Assembly: GCA_037447655.1 (NCBI GenBank)
Contig: JBBHKE010002744.1
Coordinates: 126,001 to 186,000, forward strand
Length of the DNA: 60,000 nucleotides
From: Zygnema cylindricum
Lineage: Eukaryota > Streptophyta > Zygnematophyceae > Zygnematales > Zygnemataceae
Direction: 5' to 3'
Below are positions 21,656-34,907 of the stretch, one piece after another; the stretch's first letter is position 1; each line of letters opens with the position of its first letter. Position numbers and translations under genes: made by a program. The notes below the pieces were generated by a model. The model did no database searches. It was not told the origin of the DNA and saw only the letters and a list, made by a program, of their open reading frames with translations.

Positions 21656-23464
21656 CTACACCATTTCCCTATGAAATGACTCAAAATCTTCGGTCTCCCA
21701 TTCAGCCTCCGTGTCATCGGGAACTTCATCCTCCCGAGTGTCGGCATCTTGAATGCCTCGGACAAAATCGCGTGCCATTATAGAGGGAATTGGCACCTCA
21801 TCGCCTTCGAAATGGCACCGCCATTTCATGATGATGATTTGTAAATCCGTTGTGAGCATGCTCTCCTCCCATTTCCCGTCCTTTAATGACAAACCGCACT
21901 GAATCATAGCTTTACGTGCGTAACCCATCCCATTCTTGTCCTTCATTGCGTTGACTTCGCGAATTGAATCGCGAGCAAGCGTAAGGAAAAATGCCTTCCC
22001 GGGACCGACAAGCTTCCCGGACCAACCCTTGCCACTCGGTTGGGACCACGCATGCTTCTCGATGCCGTTCATTTTCCAATCCTCCCATTTCCGCAACCAA
22101 ACCTCCTTAATTTTCGAAATGACGAAGGAGTCGGCGGGTTGCACAAGGTGAGTTGCGCAAGGAGGGAAGAAGTGTAGTTTAGTCCTCTTGGCGAGTAAGA
22201 CTCGGTTCAACTCCTCGGAATTGTTGTGACCGCCACAATTGTCGAGGAATATTATTTTTTCACGTCCTTCGCGGTCTCCTTGGTAAGACCTCGGCTCTTC
22301 TATCCATTGCGGGAATACTGTTTTATCATTCCATCCTTTGGGGCCGGTTCGGTAGCAAACTCCTACAAAAGAAAAAACAAAGGAAAAGGGGAAGGGGTGA
22401 ATTACGTGAGGGGGATTTAATGAAGGAGGGAAAGGGGGGGAAGAGGGGGAAATATTGAATGACGAGGAAAAGGACGAGGAGAGAGCATTAAGAACCAACA
22501 AGAAAGGGCAAAACATGTTTCATGGAGAGGATTGCGTAAAGATTACTGGTTTTTAAGGGAGATGAACAAAATTTCAAGGATTTAAAATTTAATGAAACTT
22601 ACCCGGTACATCGTCTGGAACGCCCTTTATCGGGTAACTTCGAGTGCGATTGGTTAATATTAACATTGGAGCCTCTATTCGGGCGTTGAATTCCCTCGTG
22701 AGTCGTACCATCGATGTCATGGACTCTCCGCCGCCCGCAACGTCCGCGTATCTAACAACCTCGTCGCCGCGAAAGCCTAAAGTCTTTTTGTTGTCCATAT
22801 TTACAATCAAATGCGTCTCGTCCATGTTCTCCACCAAATCCTCGTTAAAAAGACCTTTTATCCACCAAAAAAATAGAGAAACGCAAAAGAAAACAAAACA
22901 CAAGTAAGTACAATGAAAGGGGAAACAAAATACAAAACTTTATATGACAAGAGGCAATAAATGGAAGGGAAATATGAATCATACCAGATTGGAATCCCCT
23001 TTTTAGTACGCCCATATGATATGCCACGGATCTTTCAATGTATTCCTCCTTCTCCGGACTTAGTTGTAGTTTCCCCTTTTGAGCTCGGGCAACGATGCTA
23101 TGCTTTTCAAAAAAGCGCTGAATCCAACGCCGACTGATTTTTGGCTTGATCTCTTCACAATTCTCGTCGCTAAATTCATGCGCACCCTCTTTTTTCATAT
23201 CGGCGATGACGTGATTTGCCATTTTTCCCACAATGACAGTAGACATTTTCAATCCCGCCTTTTGGAATCGGAAGAATTCGTCCACTAGTTCCTCATGAAC
23301 CTTGACAACCCATGGTGACTCTTTCCTTCCCCTTCCCGGTAACGCCTTCATTACCGCCACACTCCTCTTTCCAAATCCCGCGGAAGATAAGGTGAGAGTA
23401 CTCTCTCTTATCCCTTTGAGTAGCGCCACCCTTTCTACCCACCACCTTCTCGCCTTCTGGTACT
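21656..23464 (-). CDS. pogo/Tc5-type DDE transposase (three exons seen)
   Basis: Exons are 22985-23464, 22603-22854 and 21656-22362, with GT..AG borders and matching phases. The first exon carries a CENP-B-like helix-turn-helix region (ISRRWIQRFFEKHSIVAR). The second has the first catalytic aspartate in ENMDETHLIVNMD and the conserved stretch YPIKGVPDDVPG. The third has TGPKGWNDK, the second aspartate in IIFLDNCGGHNN, and the third acidic position in PPCATHLVQPAD. This is the DDE_1 arrangement of cut-and-paste transposases. The total is about 480 residues, near full length, with no internal stop. No ATG is visible at the start of the first exon, which begins at an acceptor (CGCAG), so an upstream exon is expected. 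The C-terminus is acidic. Introns are short (about 130-240 bp). It could still be active or domesticated. Confidence 0.85.
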
Positions 23465-23779
23465 CTGCGATTGGAGTAATGAAACAAAAAAAAAATAGTG
23501 ACTGAATTCCTATGAAGATGATTAACTCAGTTAGGCTGGTCTTCGATGAATTAGCGACGAAAGTCTATTGTGTCTGAATGGCACAAAGTTGACGCCCCTA
23601 AGATTCATGGTTCAGCGACGACTAGATTTCGTCGCTGCTTACGGATGAACCTCTGTCGTCGCTATATTGAACTGGCTCGACTTATTAAAAAAAAAAAAAA
23701 TAGTGAGTATGTGGGTTAGCGACGACAAGAGAAGAGAGAAAATAAATTTTAATTAATTAGCAAGTAACATACATACCGA

Positions 23780-25621
23780 TTACTGCAATTTTTTTTGAGA
23801 CAACTCCCGAGTGAGAATCGCTATTTGTTCTTGATGGGCGGCCAATTGCTCAGTGAGTGCCTCGATTGTTTGTCGCCATTCCTCTTCTGTCGGTGGTGGA
23901 GGTGGGGTCATCGGACGCCGAACCCGTGGGATTTCGCATAAACGGGGTCGCCTCACACGAACATTTCGGAACTTATGTAGAACCGAGGTACGAGCCGCAC
24001 GCAAAGCTATTACCTTGGGAGTTCTTCGACAGTACTTTAGGACGGCGTATAGACGAGGGTCCCACGGATGGTAAAGCCGCAATAGGTGGGGAACATTCAC
24101 GCGATACCCGCGGTCATCGTGAACAATCCATGAATGTCGTGGATCCGCCGAATCGAATTGCCGTATGTGGGCGAACGTGGAGCCTCGGTCGCCACCGTCG
24201 ATGAAGAGCCACGTCGGATGAGCGGGAACATCCGGGGGTATGTCTAAAATTTCTGGTCGCGGATTTTCCCTTGGGTTTAGGGAGCGAGGTTCACCGTACC
24301 TCCAATGTTCAGGCCATTCGGCAACCGGAATGTAGTGCTCGACCCGAGGCACAAAACTGTCCATGTCCTCCTCTCCCGTGGGAGGAGGAAAATACCAATC
24401 AGGATCCTCAACTCGATAGGGAGCTTGAGGACCCGGATTTCCCAATACAACGCTTCTCTCCCTATTCGGTGATGGAGGTACCTCAAACACGTCGTCATCC
24501 GTGTATTCATCCTCTTGTTGTCGTCCCTCGCTATCCGGACTTTGCTCGTCCTCGGTGGCGGGCTCATCCACATCCTTCCATACCCGAATATCCGTGGGAT
24601 GTTCTTCCTCGGGGGCTAGATTCTCAACCGGCGGTTCCTCCCCATCCACAATGCTCTCATCGCTACAAGAAGTCGAGGGGACGTAATCTTCATCACTCCA
24701 ATGACTAACTTTCCGTTTTCCAAGCTTTATTTCCCTCCTCCTCTCTAACCTTTTCTGTGCCTCACTCCCTCCCCCCTCCTCCCGCTCATGAAAAACCGTC
24801 TTTTTCCTTTTTATTATATTCCTCCTCTCCACTCTTCCCACCGCCTCACTTCCCTCTCCTTCCTCAACCATCGCCCCTTTTCCCCTTCTTTCCTCATCTA
24901 ACGCCGCCTCCCCTCCCGCCTCACCTTCTTCCTCCCTCCCCCTATCATCAGATTCCTTAATTTTATTTGTCATCCTCGTACTCCTCCTCTCTACTCCTCC
25001 CCCCGTCTCACTTCCCTCCCCTTCCTCAACCATCGCCCCTTTTCCCCTTCCTTCCACACCTATAGCCGCGTCCCCTCCCGCCTCACCAACTTCCTCCTCC
25101 CCCCTCTCACCAGAAACCCTAATTTTCCTTTTTAGCCTCGTACTCCTCCTCTCTACTCCCCCCCCCCGCTTTATCACCCTCCCCCTCCTCAACCGTTGCA
25201 GCCTTTTCCCATCCTACCTCAGAAAATACTGCCTCCCCCCACCCCTCCACACTCAATGGGTTCCCCCCCCCCACACCTCGCCTTTTTCCTCCTCCTCCCT
25301 CTCATCAAAAACCCTACATTTCCTTCTTACCCTCCTTTTCCTCTTCTCTACTGCTTCCCCCTCATCAACCGTCACTTTTTCTCCCTTTCCCCCCTCATCG
25401 TTTACCTCCTCCACCCTACTCACCTCAACAGATGCCTCCCTTTCGTTCCCTTCCCTTTCTCCTCCTTCCCTTTCTCTTCCTTCCCATCCAATGGCTAACG
25501 GGATTGCTGCCTCACGTTGCCTTGCCAACTCTTCCGCGGTCGCTGTAATAAGGGGAGGATAGCGACGACGTTGAGCAACCACCGTACGTGGTCGCTTAAT
25601 TTGCTTGTTGCCGCCCTTCAT
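23780..25621 (-). CDS. Large charged protein of unknown family, possible transposon accessory protein
   Basis: It starts at the ATG at 25621 (KGGNKQIKRPRT.., basic). The frame breaks near 25253-25200, where long C runs lie, then continues in another frame for 470 codons to a stop at 23780. The first half has imperfect repeats of about 60 residues (..GKGAMVEEGEGSE..VERR..), rich in Glu, Gly and Arg. The middle is acidic. A conserved core follows (PTWLFIDGG, YRVNVPHLLRLYHPWDPRL, TPKVIALRAARTSVL). The C-terminus has a Pro run and a predicted coiled coil (LTEQLAAHQEQIAILTRELS). A diverged copy of the core is at 42545-43463. I do not recognise the family. It lies 300 bp upstream of the transposase on the same strand, so it may be a second protein of that transposon or a neighbouring gene. 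Confidence 0.6.
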
Positions 25622-25864
25622 AGTTTAGCTTCAAATTAGCGTGTGAAAATGAGGTGAAGAAGACGCGGCTACGAAGAATGGAGGGTGCAGTAAACAATAG
25701 AGACATAAAACCCTACTTTTATTACGTAAAAATAAACTATTTCGTGCGGGGGATACTTACATTACGAATGGTCATGCACGAAATTACTTCAAACCCTATC
25801 TGATGCGTTTGAAAATTCCAACGATGGGGTGACGATATAAAAAATTTAATTCTTGTTTCACATA

Positions 25865-26100
25865 CCACGCAGCTTCAATATTGGACGTCGTCGCGTATGC
25901 AACATTTTGTTAGACGTGAAGTTGAATTGTCGCTTACAAGATTAACCGGACGACGTTTCCATTGGAAATTTCCAACGTTAAAGCAACGACGCAATGTCGT
26001 AGCTTTTCGATTTCTCCAACATTTGCAGTTTCTCGGATGTAAAACACTTAAATTCACGCATACCGGCGACGACACTATGTTGTCGTCGGTACATACGTTC
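25865..26100. repeat. CGACGA-rich block right of the transposase and charged-protein genes
   Basis: It contains GGACGTCGTCGCG, CCGGACGACGTTT, GCAACGACGCAATGTCG, CGGCGACGAC and GTTGTCGTCGG in about 220 bp. It resembles the left-side block at 20.7-21.2 kb in motif content rather than by alignment. Confidence 0.45.
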
Positions 26101-26330
26101 CAACACACAGCAAAACGCAATTGGACGACATTGTATAACAAACCATCATAAATACACGAGATGGTTAGGTGGAAGAATATGGCATGGACAAACATGCAAT
26201 ACGAGGGGGGCATAAACAATTTATAAATTATTGAATATGTAAAATTAAATTACAAACAATGGGAAACACCGACACACAAATTAAGCAACTGAGGGATGCT
26301 ACATAAAGGTAAGGAAAATGGATACAACTC

Positions 26331-26889
26331 TTACTTGTACAATACCCCCCTGAAAAATGTTGCGAAAACATCTTCACAGTCCTCGGGATGAGCAGATCTT
26401 TTCCATTCGCGTAACAATCGGCGATCATCCAATTGATTACCCGCAGTCGAGTAACCTTCGTTGACACTTGCTGAACTTTTTGGATCGCACTCGGACGTTC
26501 CCGTATTTATCACACGGTGGGTCCAAAATTCCGGTCACTGCGCCTTCCGCGAAGGGGTCCATGTCGGGTGATCCTTTTCTTTCATTCAGTGGGTCTGGTT
26601 CTTGGGTTTCAGTAAAACCCATGTCCTCTTCAGTTAGTGGTGGTAATAAACCCGTCATAGCGGTTTCTTTCGCCGCAAAAAATGTGGTAATATGAGAAGT
26701 AATAAGCCACATATTGAAATAATATCTCTGCCTTTTTTTCCAAATGATGATACAAAGCAAAAAATAGATGAGCAAAAGTGAAGGTAACTGAAAGATACGG
26801 AAAGACAGTGTCATTGTTGGACCAAACGCCAGATATATATACCAGATAAAAAACCCAATTGTGGGAAAAAGAGAGGGAAACCATTCCAC
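26331..26889 (-). CDS. Unidentified open frames, possible exons
   Basis: One frame (26437-26889) contains FAAKETAMTGLLPPLTEED and MDPFAEGAVTGILDPP. Another (26331-26513) has DDRRLLREWKRSAHPEDCED. Both have a protein-like composition but match nothing I know, and I could not join them with confidence. The N-terminal hydrophobic part of the first frame is probably intron read-through. Confidence 0.25.
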
Positions 26890-27978
26890 TTACCTTCGGT
26901 TGTCAAAATTTAAATTTTAATATTGTGCGTGACAGCAAGCTCACCAAATATTTAAGACGACACAAAGAAGGCGGGAAAGTTTCAAAAATTTTGTCAGTTT
27001 TGAGAGGGGGTATGCACGTGATAAGCAACTGACGATTTTCATGAAAGAGCCATGGTAAATGCCAGCTTCTTGACATACTTACGGATCAGCTTTCGAATGG
27101 CGACGCGTATGACTGGCGGTTGGGTTCACGCCATGTTGGAGTCGTAATGTTTGCGTGGATATAAAATTGTCCATGTGTAAATTTGGGCGACCAATCATGA
27201 AACGCTTGAGACGAGGTGGTTGGTGAGATTGTACAGTTGGGACCAATTTAGAATAGGAGTTTACTCTATTAAGTCATTACATTAACGCTAATACCGGTCA
27301 CAAGTTAGGGAGACAAAGGGAAATGCATCCATTTTAGAATTAACACACATTTTAGCATAAATTCACGCTAATTAAACAGACGTCGCGACAGGATTAGAGT
27401 AAATAACCCTTTTTACCGTACATTGTTGATGTAAAACGGAAAAGCGACCATATATTGAAACAACAGTCGTTGCGTAATCGATTCATGCGTAAAAATTACA
27501 CTCTGTATAACTGTTTCAAAATTGTATACTTAACGGCGAATACATGACACCTAACTGCAGTGAAATTTTCTGACATATACGTTGGAATGATTTACACTGT
27601 TACTTGACGGCGTACGATCTGAATTTAAATGTACGGATACTTTTATTAGCGTAAACATGTTTGCGACCGACATTTTTTTTTTCAAATATCCAAATTACTA
27701 AAACTAAACAATTAGAATGTATGATTTTTTCCAATATTTTCAAATTCTTAAATAGCGTACACCACGGTAAAATTTTTTATACGCTAAAAAAACTTACACG
27801 CTAATAACGATTTGCGGTGTCGCGTACAGTGTCGTACTTTTAATATTTGAGCGTGTGATACCGTGACATCACACCACGTTGTCGTGTTCTCAAAGTCCGT
27901 ACACTACCAAAATTTCAGTGTTGGCGTCACATAAGATGTTCTTACATATTAGGTACAATACTATCGCATTACGCATGG
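26890..27978. other. No gene recognised
   Basis: This is AT-rich sequence with scattered ends of the TACACCG MITE family (for example ACGCTAATAACGATTTGCGG at 27797) and no supportable coding region. Confidence 0.5.
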
Positions 27979-28532
27979 TACACCGTCAATCGCTATTAGA
28001 GTATATAACGCCAATTCGGTGCCCTTTTTTCAAAAAAAAAAACCCGAAACACAATCCATAATTTTATTTTTTCCATTATTCTAATAAGGTTTTTTTTTCA
28101 ATTAGCGTTATTAATGAAAGTACACTGCGATGGAAATAGTGTGGCGTACGAACAGGGAATATCCGTACGAAATGGTACTTTTTGAATTACAAAGGCATAA
28201 AAAGACACTTAATATTATTGCGCACACATGTGAATGTGCACTGGAAGAAAGAGACACAAACTTGTCGACAAAAATCACGTTCTCATATATTCGTCCATCG
28301 ACCGTGTGAACAGTGCGTCGACGTACGAATTGTCAGATTTTTTTCAGCTACATAGATTACTGTAGACATCAAAAGGGCGGGTATTTATTATTCAGGACAA
28401 CCCAAATTACAATTTGGGATTAATTAGTATATATATTTTTTTTCAAAAAAAATTATTCCCGATTAGTGTTAATAACACTAATTTTTTTTTTACGCTATTT
28501 ATTCCGTTACTCTAATAGCGTTTGACGGTGTA
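27979..28532. mobile_element. TACACCG-type element, copy M4
   Basis: It starts TACACCGTCAATCGCTATTA and ends ..TAATAGCGTTTGACGGTGTA. It is 554 bp with no coding capacity. It is longer than M1-M3 and has a different middle. Confidence 0.55.
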
Positions 28533-28622
28533 CTGTACGAAAACGAGAGGCCTTTGACAACCAAAGGGCAAAGCACCGGGTCGCCCGTGACTATTATTAT
28601 TGTTGTTTTTGTCAAACACTTA

Positions 28623-29401
28623 GGGTATGTCCCCATGTACTTGTAACTTACCGAACTTACTTTGTATTTTAGCGCGGATCCGCCGGACCCGCTTTTCAAG
28701 TGTCCCTATGTGTAAGAACGTATTGTAAGTTACGTTTTTGACGATTGTATACGTCGACAATACCTGTGACGGTTGTCAACGTCAACAATCTGTGTTGTCG
28801 GACGTTATTTTTTGGAACTGCTTCTGTGATGTCGCATGTCTTACCGTGACATTGTAGACATACCGCCTTTCACCCTGTACCGTTTAACGGTTGAAGAAGT
28901 TGCGCTTTGCCTTTGCGTCTCCTGTCCGGTCGACGTGAAATGGCATCCAAATTTTGAGACCCCTGCAAAATAAAAATCCGTACTGGACGAAAACGGACAA
29001 AACCAAACAAATTGAGTAATTTTCTTTGTCGTATTAAATGCAAACGGACAAAACATAACAACTTCCGTACTTTCGTTTGTCTATGAAAATCCTGTGAAAT
29101 ACTTCGAAAATTACGGCACATGCGAATATGTGTTCCTATTTGTTTATGTAAAATCCTTAGTTTTAAAACACATCGCGCATGTGTTTTAAAGATAAGGTTG
29201 AAGTTGACATTTTTTGTCGTCGAAGTGGGTCGAAAAACACAAGACGACAATTTTTCGTACATCCTAAGTTCGAGGGTGATGCAAATTGTACTCTACAAAT
29301 TTGCGATTCCTTCGTACGGTTGGAACTTAGGCAATACGACGCTAAGTTTTACAGGAAAACGACTGAAAAAAACCCTTACTTATGCACATAGGGACACACC
29401 C
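28623..29401 (-). mobile_element. Harbinger-like element, copy E8, reversed
   Basis: It has TTA at both borders (28620-28622, 29402-29404) and ends GGGTATGTCCCCATGTAC and ..CATAGGGACACACCC. It matches the reverse complement of E2 throughout. Confidence 0.75.
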
Positions 29402-29404
29402 TTA

Positions 29405-31385
29405 GTGGCGTGCCGCTTAAGTGAAGACCGTACGAATAAAATGAAAAAATTTAAAGTACAATTTGCGTCATTGCCAAACTTACAATGTACTGTGTTGTAC
29501 TACATTTCTGTACATTTGTCGTTTTTCCGATTTAGTCCCACGGCCACATCAAAAAACGTCATTTTCAAACTTTATATGAAAAGACATCGGCGGTTTGTTT
29601 TTAATGATACTATGTAATACGACTTGTCAAAAGTTTTCAAAATTTTCCGACCATTTAAAAAGACGATCAAAAGTACAGTACACTATTTGTTATGTTTGGT
29701 CATTTTACGTCTAGTGCCATGAGTAAAAATACAAGATTTGTTTTGGTTTGTCCATTTACGGTCCTATACCTTTATATATTTTAGGAGTGGTCTTGATAAC
29801 GATGAAAAGTACACAATTTGTTATTTTTTATCTGTTTAGGTCCAAAACCACGATTTGTTTTGTTTTGTCCGTTTTGAGTCCAGTACGTTTTTTTGTTTTA
29901 GCAAGGGTCCCAAGATTTCAATGACAATGGAAATTACACGATTTGTTTTTTTTTTTCCATTTGCGTCCATTATGTATTTGTTTTTTATTTTTTTTAGGAA
30001 GGATCTCAAGATTTCGATGACATTTCACTGGTGTTGTGTATTGGTAAAAAATTCATCATGATAACATCGGTACCGATAGTTATCGGTTATCGAACGGTCA
30101 GTGGTCCCGATATATCGGTTCGAGACAAACAAATTCCATATTGGCGATAATTTAAAAGAATATAGTATGCATACAATAGTACTTTATAATATACTATTAT
30201 ATTATTGATTTTATATAGCGTGGTATGCCACATGGAAGAATTTGTTCTGTACATTTTTTAACTGAAATTTATTACGGAAAGCGCGGCACATAAAGGTTGA
30301 CAAATTTAAAATAATGGTTTATAGTTTTAAAATTATAGTACCGAAACAAAAAATAAATATTAATGTAAATTTGTAAAATCAAACTTTTTCGAAAACCAGA
30401 CGAACAGACAAACAAAGCAGACTAAAAAATTGTCAGACTGTCGCCATTAACTACCATTTATAAAAACATAAAAGTCAAACGAACATTCTGGAAGAGGTAC
30501 CCAAGTATAACCCTTTTAAAATAGAAATAATGAATGAAATATCGCGATTTCTTTTGAAATCTGGGGGAAGGGGGTGGTGCGTCAATGGAATAACACGGGG
30601 GGTGGTGCGTCAATGGAATAACACGTACAGTTGAATGTACTGGCCGTACAATTATCTCTACAATCCGTACAGATATCACCAATAGTTATAGATATCGGAG
30701 TTATAGCAAATAATAACTAATAAATATCGGTTATTTATCGGCGATAACACCAATAACCATATATCGTACAAATATATCAATTATCGGCTACCTGATAAAA
30801 GACCCATAGCGGTTATCGACAAATCCTTAGGGATACACAATTCTACATTTCACAGCATACTTAGTTCAATTCGTGGGAATTTTTCATTTTTGACAACTCC
30901 CACGTTTTATTTGTGAGTTTTGAACTTTTCGTAAAAAATCGCTTTTCATTTTCTATGCAGCAAACTCAACGGAATTGTACGCAAAAAAGTACAGAATTAC
31001 AAAAAGAGACGTTGCAACATGAAACGTATAATCTGCCGCACGTGAAAAATTCAAATTTTGAAAAATGTACGAAATAGTACAAAAATATAATTGGGTACGC
31101 ATTTTAACAAATTTTTAAAATCGTGAAAGGCAAAATGCACGTATTATTCGTGTGTTCGTATCCTGCGTACTACGCGATTCGAACAACTATGTTTCACAAC
31201 GACCAAAAACGAGATCCAAAGGAAAAGGCATCTTCTTCAACAATGAATGGCGCATGGAGGCATCTTCTTCAACCATGAATGGCACATGGTTAGAAGGTTA
31301 AGATGCCAAAAATGTCACCAATGACATGTGACGTCACAAGCAACTATAAAAAATAATGTGTGACATCACACATCATAGAGAGTAA
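29405..31385. repeat. Decayed repeat sequence without genes
   Basis: 29405-30060 resembles degenerate interior sequence of the E family. At 30060-30130 and 30680-30830 there are many (T)ATCGGTTATCG-type motifs in both orientations, which look like the ends of a decayed inverted-repeat transposon. 30574-30624 is a direct duplication of a short unit (GGTGGTGCGTCAATGGAATA..). 31200-31290 holds another short duplication (GGCATCTTCTTCAAC.ATGAA). Confidence 0.45.
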
Positions 31386-32165
31386 GGGTATGTCTCCATG
31401 TGGCAAAGTAAGGGTTTTTTTTCTGTTGTTTTCTTCTAAAACTTCGAGCAGTACTACGTAAGTTTCAACACTACAAAAAAATCGAAAAAACGAGAAGTAC
31501 ATTTTGCATCAACGCCAAACTTAGAATGTTCTATATGTTGTCCTCTTGTGTTTTTGCCCACGGCCACGACAAGAAGCGTAATTATCAAAGTTTTATTTAA
31601 AACAAATTGTCGGCAATGTGTTTTAAAATAAAGTATTTCCGAAAAACAAATAATAACACATATTCGCACATGTTGAAATTTCTCAAAATTTCAAACGAAT
31701 TCAAGCGACCTAGAAAAATAAACGATTCACTGTGTTTTGGTCGGTTTGCGTTGAGTACGACAAGGAGAAGAACATAGTTTGTTTTATTTGTCCGTTTGCG
31801 ACCCATACAATTTTTTTTTCGTAGGGGTCTCAAAATGTTGATGCCATTTCACGTCGATCAAACAAGAGACGCAAAGGCTCATGGCATCTTGTTCAACCGT
31901 GAGACGGTGGAGGCAGGAAGGCGGTACGTCAACAATGTCACGCACAGTCATGCGACAAAGGGAAGCGGTTACAAAAAATAACATGCGTCATCACAGAATA
32001 AAGATGTTGATAGCCGTCAACAGGCACTGTCAAAGTATAAAACTGTCACACCCTTAAGAAACACTTTTGTTGTTACACAAAGGAGCACATGAAATCCGGG
32101 TCCGTCAAATATGTGCTAAAAAACAAAGTAAGTTTGCTAAATCACAAGTATATGGAGACATACCC
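31386..32165 (+). mobile_element. Harbinger-like element, copy E9
   Basis: The left end GGGTATGTCTCCATGTGGC follows TAA (31383-31385). The right end ..ATATGGAGACATACCC is followed by AAA, a changed TAA. The interior is a diverged version of E1/E2 and close to E7. Confidence 0.7.
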
Positions 32166-32168
32166 AAA

Positions 32169-32830
32169 GGGTGCGGCAATATTTACTTCTAAGAAGAAAA
32201 CTTACATTGTTTTTTAGCGTAAATCCGACGTACACGGATTGTAGGTGTTCCGATGTGTAACAATACAATTGTTACTTAAAGGTGCGACGATTGTATACGC
32301 TGACAATGCTCGTGACTGTTGTTAGCGTCTACAATCTTTGATGTTCCACATTATTTTTTGTAATTGCTTGTGAGGTCACATGTTTTACCGTGATATTGTC
32401 AAGGTACCGTCTTCCAACCTGCGTCATTTCACGGATGAATAATATTATTTTTGCCTTTGCATCACCAGTCCGTTCGGCATGAAATGGCAACATAAACTTG
32501 AGACCCTTACAAAAAAAAAATTGTATCGGAGGGAAACAAAACAAATTGTGTACTTTTCCTCGTCATATTGAACGCAAACGGACATAACATAGCGAATTGT
32601 GTACTATTACTAATCTCTTGAAATCGTTTGAAATTTTTAAAAAAATTAGACACGTGTGAAGATGTGTTCCTATTTGCTTAATGAAAATACTTTGATTTAA
32701 ACCACATCGCCAATGTGTTTTAAAGAAAAGTTTGAAGATGATGTTTCTTGAAGAGGCAGTGGGTCAAAGGACACAATACGACAACATCTAGTACATTCTA
32801 AGTTTGACGATGACGTTAAATATGTTGATT
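32169..32830 (-). mobile_element. Harbinger-like element, copy E10, truncated, reversed
   Basis: It starts GGGTGCGGC directly after the AAA at the end of E9 and follows the reverse complement of the E family (..AATCCGACGTACACGG..). It fades out near 32830, so one end is missing. Confidence 0.5.
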
Positions 32831-34870
32831 TGAGGAAACTAGTGCCCCGGAAGAGGTAGAAGAATCATCGGCAGTTGCCATAATAATCAATTACAGAAAG
32901 AGGAAACTCTCACGAAATCCCACAAAAGACCAACTTCACAATGAAGCTCCAAGCTAACCAAAAACACCTTAGGTTTGCAAATTTGCCACAATGTTAATTA
33001 TGCAATAAAAAAACCACATGAAGAATTTCACAAGTTTCTGCCCAAAGATCACAATGATCATGTTATTCAAAAACATGCAAAAAAATATTGTTTCGCAGTT
33101 TTGCATACAAGAAATCCTTTTCTCCAAAATATTCTAAGTCCTATATATACAAGTGAGCCTACAGCTGATCACCCCGTACCACAATTACCGTGGTCGATCG
33201 CTACACTAATATTCATCAAAACATAACCCCCCGTCAACCGTACACCAATATTTACATTAACCTAAGAACAGACAACCGCTAAAGTGAAATAGTACGCGGT
33301 TAAAGTTCGTCTACTGAAATGACGGCGCATTCAAAATTTCTCTTCCAAGAATGACGGTGGTGTACCCAATCTGTGTACTCCCTTCGGAGTTACATACAAC
33401 ACCAAATCTTGTCTACGACAATTCATCGTGCACACAAAAATGACTAAGTCCGTAGTATGTTTCTCACACAAGCTGCTATAGCTGCGGTGTTCGCCATGCG
33501 GAGCAACGATGTTAGAGTAGCGTAGCTGCGATGTCAGACTAGCACAGCGTGGCAGCATAGCAACGAGGTATAGAGAGGACTAAAGATTTCCAAAAAATAC
33601 ACTCCCCTATATTGTCCTTTGGTATAAAATAGACCGCGGAAAACACCCAAAACTATTGCATTCCCAGCAATGAGTTATAAAGTCTAATGAGCAATAATAT
33701 GTTACTGAAACCTCTCTTTTATTGACCTTGGGACACATCATAAATTAAACCTTACGATTTACACAAAAATGAGGTCAACGTACATAAAACAATACCCGAC
33801 ACACGAAGCAAACACACAAAGCAGTTAACAACATCAAGGCACATGATATCTCCGAAAAACCCTTATAATGTCTCAAAGCAACATAGATAGAATATCGACC
33901 ACGTCCCTTATCTAAGTTCCCTACACCTGACAACTTTGAAGTACTACATCTTCGGTCCCTACTTTTCAAGGAAACTTTGATAAATTATTCCTAATGAAGC
34001 TCAAATCTATGTATACACTTGTGAGCTTTCACTAAATCACTACGTGTCTATTTAACCAACATAAATTCCACTAAGTTGTAATTAACCACAATAACCTACT
34101 ACGACAATTAGCCAAACTGTAAGTGTACACCTGAGAGTCTACCAATCATAAACGTACAATTATCTACAAGTAAGACACTACATATATACACAATAAATTA
34201 CCGAAACCCCTAAATGATCACCTAAATTGAAACTGTCCTAATCAATACTAAATTATTAGTACACATAAGACAAGAAAATGTTTTGTCAAATATTTACACC
34301 GACGCGTAAGAAAAATCTGGTCGCTAGGTAACAGCTTGCTTGGTCACTTGTAGACAAAACCACGTAATGAACCGACATCGCATAAGTACGGTCCACTTGA
34401 TGATGAACCCTTAAAATAGCGGCGGACGCCGTCCGCTTTCGAAGTACAACACAATCTACTCATCGAAATGATATCGTATCATCCAAATCCTCTCCGTACA
34501 GAAACCGCGTCCTTTGCAATAAATGCGGCTGTCGCAATTAAAGTACACCTATCAAAATAAAGTACACCTATCAAAATAAAGTTCTTTGTGCCGTCGCATC
34601 CTTTTCTATGAATGCGTCTATCGCATTATGTTTGGTACGGCCGACGTACAGTATCAAAAACTTCCGAGCCACTCAATTACTCCCTCACGTCCCTTTAGTT
34701 TTCTTCGTACATTTACTCCCCCAATCCGCAAATCTATTCGAACCTCCATTCATATACCATATTATTTTTGGTAATAAATTTTGCACGCGAACACGTGCAC
34801 GCATGTACAAAAATTAATCTTTCAAAACAACACCCTAAACATTTAGACTCCCTCAGCCACCGAGTCCACA
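32831..34870. other. No gene recognised; probable decayed LTR of a copia fragment
   Basis: No coding region is supported. The part below 34872 may be the LTR of the minus-strand copia fragment at 34908-35220, because a purine-rich run (GTAGGGAGGAA on the minus strand) sits between them. A GC-alternating block at about 33480-33570 has an inverted relative at about 35520-35660. Confidence 0.35.
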
Positions 34871-34907
34871 TTCCTCCCTACAAAAATTCAATCTCGGTGT
34901 AGGTTAA

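Noticed and set aside
24271-24708. Plus-strand frame of 145 codons
   Set aside because: Shadow of the minus-strand charged-protein gene.
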